Part shown: positions 60,400 to 64,000 of the stretch, in pieces
How positions within the stretch are numbered: position 1 is the first letter of the stretch
Layout of the letters: every line of letters starts with the position of its first letter
Origin: Kineosporia sp. NBRC 101731
GTDB taxonomy: Bacteria > Actinomycetota > Actinomycetes > Actinomycetales > Kineosporiaceae
NCBI RefSeq assembly: GCF_030269305.1
Contig: NZ_BSTC01000001.1
Location: 757,467 to 821,466, forward strand
DNA: 64,000 nt
Reading direction: 5' to 3'
Notes under the pieces: model-generated
The model's database searches: none
Seen by the model: the letters and a program-made list of their open reading frames with translations, nothing else
What the model was told of the DNA's origin: nothing
Made by a program: the position numbers and the translations under genes

Positions 60400-60663
60400 G
60401 GATGCAGTCCTAACTCGTGGGTGGAATTGCCGCCGACTTTGCCACGAATTTGTGCCAACTTCGCGCCGGTCAGGTGTGGACGAGTGGGCCCCTGATCAGG
60501 TTCTCTGGTTCTCGACCACGCCGTTAGATCCATATCGTCTGATTGATGGAGCTACGGCACCGTTACGCTAGGCTAGCGACAGTTCCATTCGTGCTTGTGA
60601 GGATGGGGTTCAAGCCATCCGTGTCATTGTGCTGCGTTCTGTCGAGCAGGCCGGGAGGGCTCG
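60400..60663. other. Divergent intergenic region
   Basis: A 264-base gap between divergent genes. It contains a T-arm-like hairpin (60601-60620) but no full tRNA, and a short region of lower GC around 60520-60600 that could hold the promoter of the rightward gene. No clear operator was found. Confidence 0.35.
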
Positions 60664-63600
60664 ATGAACCTCGTCGGCTATGCAGTGGGTTTGCTGGTCG
60701 CGATTGCGCTCGCGATTCAGGCCATCCGGGCGATCGGGCATGCGCTCGGTGGGTTGTTCGGGGCGATCGGCGACGCGTTGCTCCTTGTGGTGCAGGTGGG
60801 GGCCACGTTCTGCGTCATCCTGGCCCTGCTCCTGCTCTGGCGTCGTCTGCTGCCCTACTTCCGCGGTAGCTACAACGGGCTGCGGACCAACCCGGCCTCG
60901 CGGGTCGCCCTCGGGCGCGACGAGCAGTTGAGCCGGGCGGCCGACGAAGGGTCGCTCTCGGGGCTCCTGCCCGTGCGCATCACATTGCAGCCCGAAGACC
61001 GGGTGGTGGAGCACGAAGAGAAATTTGTGGACGCGTCCCGCCTCCCCCGGTTGCGTCGCGGCCCGGGGAACTCGTGGCGGCACAAGGGCGATTGGGCGCC
61101 GCCCGGGGAAGAGCCCGAACCCCGGCGTGGAGTCGTTCCCGGTGAGCAGTCCCGAGTAACGGAACGCCCTGCTCACGACGATGAACCCGGCGCGCGCAGG
61201 CCGGTTGTCGATCGGTCGGGCTCCGGTGAGTCAGTGGACGACGACCGCACCGGATCGGTGCGCGACGGGGTATCCGGACATCGTTCGACGGGAGCACCCG
61301 CGGCGGGTGTCACGGGTGCGGGTACAGCCGACCCGATGGGTCCGGGGGCCAGTGGCCCGGCCACCGGTGCGATCAATATCGGCCCCGGAGCCGTAGCCCG
61401 GCAGCGGAACCCCGAGCCCACCGACCCCACTGCCCTGACCGATCCTTCGAGCCCTCCAGACGAGAAACGTCCGAAGACACCGGAGCCGGACCACCGCACG
61501 ACCAGAACCCCGGACGCTTCTCCGGTGCCCGGGGCGGGCCGGACCGGGCCGACCGGCCGGACCGGTAAGGCCGGATTCGCCGGTCTGATGGCCGGAGCCG
61601 CGGCTGCGTTCTCCCGATTCAGGTCGTCCGGCCCGGAAGAGCAGTCAGCCCCAGGAGCCACCGAGCAGTCGGCAGCCGGCTCTGCCCAGCAGTCACCAGC
61701 CGGCCCGGCCGAGCGTGGGTCCGTGCGACCGGAACCGTCCGGACGCCGTGAACCCAGGCGCCCTGAGCTCACAGGTCGCGAGCCCGCGAATCCAGCCGCG
61801 GGAACAAGCTCAGATCGAGCCGGGACACCGGCGCAAAGCATCGACAAGCTCGGCCGGGAGCGGTTTGGCGCCGATCCGACCGCCGCCGAAAGCTCTGGCC
61901 CCGAGCGGTCCGCCATCGAGCAGCAAGGTACTGAGCGCCCGGGTGTTGAGAGGCCGGGTACTGAGCAGCCCAGTGTCGAGCAGTCGGGTATCGAGAAGCC
62001 GGGTGTCGAGAAGCCGAGTGTCGAGCGGTCCGGCGTCGGCAAGCCCGCGGCCCCGACGGAGTCCGCTCCCCGCGACACCCCTCAGCCCGACATCATCGTC
62101 GACATCACGCATGCCCAGCCGCTGCCCCAACGTCGTGTGGGGAAGTCGGGGGCGGCAGAGGCGTCCGAACCGCTGCGTGATCGGGTAGTCAGCTCCCGGG
62201 ACAGCGATACGTCTCAGCGCCCCGAACCAGCAGATCGGCCAACCGTCCGGAACGACGAGCAGGATGAGCGTCGCAGCCCGCAGCCGTACGCCGACGACAG
62301 CGCCGGCCCAGACCACTCAGACCGCCCGGGCAAGACCGGCGTGATCACCGGTGCTGCGGCAGCTGTGGCCGGGGCTCTGGCCGGACGCCGCGGCGCGGAA
62401 CCGGATGAACCTTCCACCCCGGAACCGGAAAGGCGTCGCCCATCTGAATCGGTGGACGAACGCGGAGCCGAGCCGACGGGGCGTTCCCCCCTCGAGTCCG
62501 GAGAAGACCGCAGGACTGGGTCGGAAGAACGGCGCCCGGCTGAGTCGGACGAGAGCCGTCGGACCGCGGTGGACGGTCCTCGTTCGTCCGCGCCGGTGGG
62601 GAGCCGAAAGCCCGAACCGGTCAGGCGGCGCTGGGCCGAACTGGAAGACCAGCGTCGGGCTGACCAGGAGGCGCGACGCAAGGCTGAACTGGAAGACCAG
62701 CGTCGGGCTGACCAGGAGGCGCGACGCAAGGCTGAACTGGAAGACCAGCGCCGGGCTGACCAGGAAGCGCGAGGCAAGGCGGAGCTGGACGACAGTCGCC
62801 GAGCCGAATCGGGACGAGTTCTCGGAGCCGAACCGGAACGACTTCGCGCCACTGAGCCGCATCGGAACGAGGTCGGGCCGGTGCCCGGCCGTCCGTCCGG
62901 CTCGTGTGCGGATACTTCGGCCGGTTCCGGTTCCGGTTCCGGTTCCGGTTCCGGGTCCGGGGTCGCGAGTGAGGCCGGGCCGGTCCCGGGTCAGACCCTT
63001 GATCCCGCGGTGGCTCGCTCGACCGAGCCGGAGTCGGCCGACCCCGCCGAGTCGAGGTCGGGCCGCGGTGCTGAGCCGGGTTCGGGTCCCGCGATCGAGT
63101 TGAGGTCGGGCCGCGGTGCTGAGCCGGGTTCGGGTCCCGCGATCCAGTCGAGGCCGGATCGCGATGCTGACTCCCGGTCGAGCGACCGCATGCAGTCGCA
63201 GCCGGAACGAGTGGCCGGGCCCCCTCAGATCGATCAGGGGTCCGCCACGGCTTCCTCCTCGGATTCACCGCCGCTGGGTGAGAAAGCCGGACCGGTCGTC
63301 GTTCCGCAGATGCTCCCGACGCCCGCGAAGCCGAAGGCCGGGGGACGTTCGGAGCTCGGTGGAGTTCCGGTGCTCGGGGCTGCGGATGATGACGACCGAC
63401 GGGCCGACCAGGAACTGGACCAGGAGGACGAGCAGGCGGCCGAGGCCTCTACCGGCCAGGGCCCGACGCCGTCACCCGCACCGATCAGCGCCCTGCGTCG
63501 CCGGCCGGCATCACCCCCGGCCCGGCGCAGTCAGGAGCCGTACGACCCGTCGAAACATCCCTACCAAGACTCCGACAGCCCCGACGACGATCTTCCGGTG

Positions 63601-64000
63601 CCGCGTCTCTCGCAGCTCCTGTCGCAGTCCAAGCGCCGGGTGATGGACCGGGCCCGCAAGGTGCTACCGGGTTCGGACCCTGACGAGGCGAACGAGACGC
63701 CGAAGCCCACGACGGGCACCCCCACCGGGACGACACGGGCCCGGATGAACGAAAAACCCGAGCCGACAAAGAATGCGACACCCGAGACGCCACGGGCCCG
63801 GATGGACGAGGCTCGCAAGCCCGCATCCGGTGTGTCCACCGGGGCCGCAGAAGTTCGCGCGGACGAGACCTCCGATCCGCGAACAGCCACCGCTGATCAG
63901 GCATCTGAAGGCACGGGACACCATGGCCCGGCGGCAGCACTCAGTGCGGCCGCGGCGGAGGGTGCTGCGATCGACGCTGATCGCCAGGACGCCGATCGTC
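60664..64000 (+). CDS. Giant membrane-anchored, disordered repeat protein (3' end beyond window)
   Basis: The frame is open for 1112 codons from ATG 60664 to the window end. Two hydrophobic segments (about residues 3-27 and 38-59) are followed by a basic motif. A short conserved-looking region (NGLRTNPASRVALGRDEQ) comes next, then more than 950 residues of Pro, Glu, Arg, Ser and Gly-rich sequence with no domain I recognise. Repeats include five-residue G-x-E-x-P units (about residues 420-455), three 16-residue AELEDQRRADQEARRK units (a charged helix, residues 658-705), six Gly-Ser pairs and two 16-residue RSGRGAEP units. Hydrophobic Ala-rich patches (AGLMAGAAAAF, VITGAAAAVAGALAG) occur twice. 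It could be a scaffold or polar-growth protein. Confidence 0.75.
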   Translation, partial: MNLVGYAVGLLVAIALAIQAIRAIGHALGGLFGAIGDALLLVVQVGATFCVILALLLLWRRLLPYFRGSYNGLRTNPASRVALGRDEQLSRAADEGSLSGLLPVRITLQPEDRVVEHEEKFVDASRLPRLRRGPGNSWRHKGDWAPPGEEPEPRRGVVPGEQSRVTERPAHDDEPGARRPVVDRSGSGESVDDDRTGSVRDGVSGHRSTGAPAAGVTGAGTADPMGPGASGPATGAINIGPGAVARQRNPEPTDPTALTDPSSPPDEKRPKTPEPDHRTTRTPDASPVPGAGRTGPTGRTGKAGFAGLMAGAAAAFSRFRSSGPEEQSAPGATEQSAAGSAQQSPAGPAERGSVRPEPSGRREPRRPELTGREPANPAAGTSSDRAGTPAQSIDKLGRERFGADPTAAESSGPERSAIEQQGTERPGVERPGTEQPSVEQSGIEKPGVEKPSVERSGVGKPAAPTESAPRDTPQPDIIVDITHAQPLPQRRVGKSGAAEASEPLRDRVVSSRDSDTSQRPEPADRPTVRNDEQDERRSPQPYADDSAGPDHSDRPGKTGVITGAAAAVAGALAGRRGAEPDEPSTPEPERRRPSESVDERGAEPTGRSPLESGEDRRTGSEERRPAESDESRRTAVDGPRSSAPVGSRKPEPVRRRWAELEDQRRADQEARRKAELEDQRRADQEARRKAELEDQRRADQEARGKAELDDSRRAESGRVLGAEPERLRATEPHRNEVGPVPGRPSGSCADTSAGSGSGSGSGSGSGVASEAGPVPGQTLDPAVARSTEPESADPAESRSGRGAEPGSGPAIELRSGRGAEPGSGPAIQSRPDRDADSRSSDRMQSQPERVAGPPQIDQGSATASSSDSPPLGEKAGPVVVPQMLPTPAKPKAGGRSELGGVPVLGAADDDDRRADQELDQEDEQAAEASTGQGPTPSPAPISALRRRPASPPARRSQEPYDPSKHPYQDSDSPDDDLPVPRLSQLLSQSKRRVMDRARKVLPGSDPDEANETPKPTTGTPTGTTRARMNEKPEPTKNATPETPRARMDEARKPASGVSTGAAEVRADETSDPRTATADQASEGTGHHGPAAALSAAAAEGAAIDADRQDADR
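62635..62778 (+). repeat. Three 48-bp tandem repeats in the giant protein gene
   Basis: Units at 62635-62682, 62683-62730 and 62731-62778 encode AELEDQRRADQEARRK. The first two differ by one base; the third carries a few changes. A decayed fourth unit follows. Confidence 0.9.
62923..62958 (+). repeat. Hexanucleotide repeat GGTTCC
   Basis: Five GGTTCC units plus GGGTCC encode six Gly-Ser pairs. Changes in copy number would stay in frame. Confidence 0.9.
63049..63144 (+). repeat. Two 48-bp tandem repeats in the giant protein gene
   Basis: Units at 63049-63096 and 63097-63144 encode E-[SL]-RSGRGAEPGSGPAI, with a decayed third unit. They are unrelated in sequence to the 62635 repeats but have the same 16-codon length. 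Confidence 0.85.

Noticed and set aside
60601-60620. A T-arm-like hairpin GGATGG-GGTTCAAG-CCATCC, possible tRNA
   Set aside because: No matching acceptor, D-arm or anticodon stem can be formed around it.
62635-63144. Regularly sized 48-bp repeats that might suggest a CRISPR-like array
   Set aside because: The units are directly adjacent without spacers, keep the reading frame of a long gene and encode repeated peptides; no cas genes are present.

Overview
The window is about 64 kb of very GC-rich chromosomal DNA from an actinobacterium. Evidence for this is the Lsr2 nucleoid protein, the GTG-rich start codons, several apparently leaderless promoters, the Dcp-type M3 peptidase, PknB-type kinase and ECF sigma factor, and actinobacterial-type MurL/MurD2 and SoxR. 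A sialic-acid-like (probably Kdn, teichulosonic acid) gene set would fit the Kineosporiaceae or related mycelial actinomycetes, but that placement is inference. No rRNA, tRNA, insertion sequence, phage gene or CRISPR array was found.

Layout. 1-4.8 kb: a truncated acyltransferase, then an extracytoplasmic flavin/electron-transfer operon (small anchored Ser/Thr-rich protein, ApbE, ferric-reductase-like membrane protein, NuoF-like flavoprotein, ferredoxin). 4.9-10.2 kb: a secreted three-repeat protein, a rhodanese-type sulfurtransferase, an ADP-ribosylglycohydrolase with an apparent CTG start, and a DUF6745-like protein with a small partner. 10.3-18.5 kb: a DUF3516-type helicase, and a MacB/FtsX ABC transporter next to a NarL-type two-component system; identical 16-bp inverted repeats lie in front of both the transporter and the kinase. 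18.6-24.3 kb: methyltransferase, putative glycosyltransferase, NeuB, polysialyltransferase-like protein and a NeuA-HAD fusion, which look like a cell-wall nonulosonate pathway. 24.5-31 kb: a heterodimeric ABC exporter, GalM, and an ECF sigma factor with a membrane partner. 31-40.5 kb: an oxidoreductase, a PgeF-MurL-MurD2 peptidoglycan-precursor operon, a DHH phosphoesterase, a hydrolase, an M3 peptidase and Ohr. 40.6-48.3 kb: a signalling cluster (degenerate-ATPase LuxR regulator, receiver protein, REC-PAS-histidine kinase) facing a receiver-HEAT-GT2 operon. 48.4-52.7 kb: QueA and SDR divergent from SoxR, then a second REC-PAS-kinase. 52.7-60.4 kb: CPA1 antiporter, TetR/MFS pair, TetR, Lsr2, Ser/Thr kinase, azoreductase. 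60.7 kb to the end: the start of a giant membrane-anchored, repeat-rich protein.

The most distinctive non-coding feature is a family of long palindromes with conserved CGTGATCATGC ends. Six lie 10-19 nt after stop codons, and a diverged seventh sits in frame inside the acyltransferase gene. They look like dispersed, probably mobile, palindromic elements that serve as transcription terminators.
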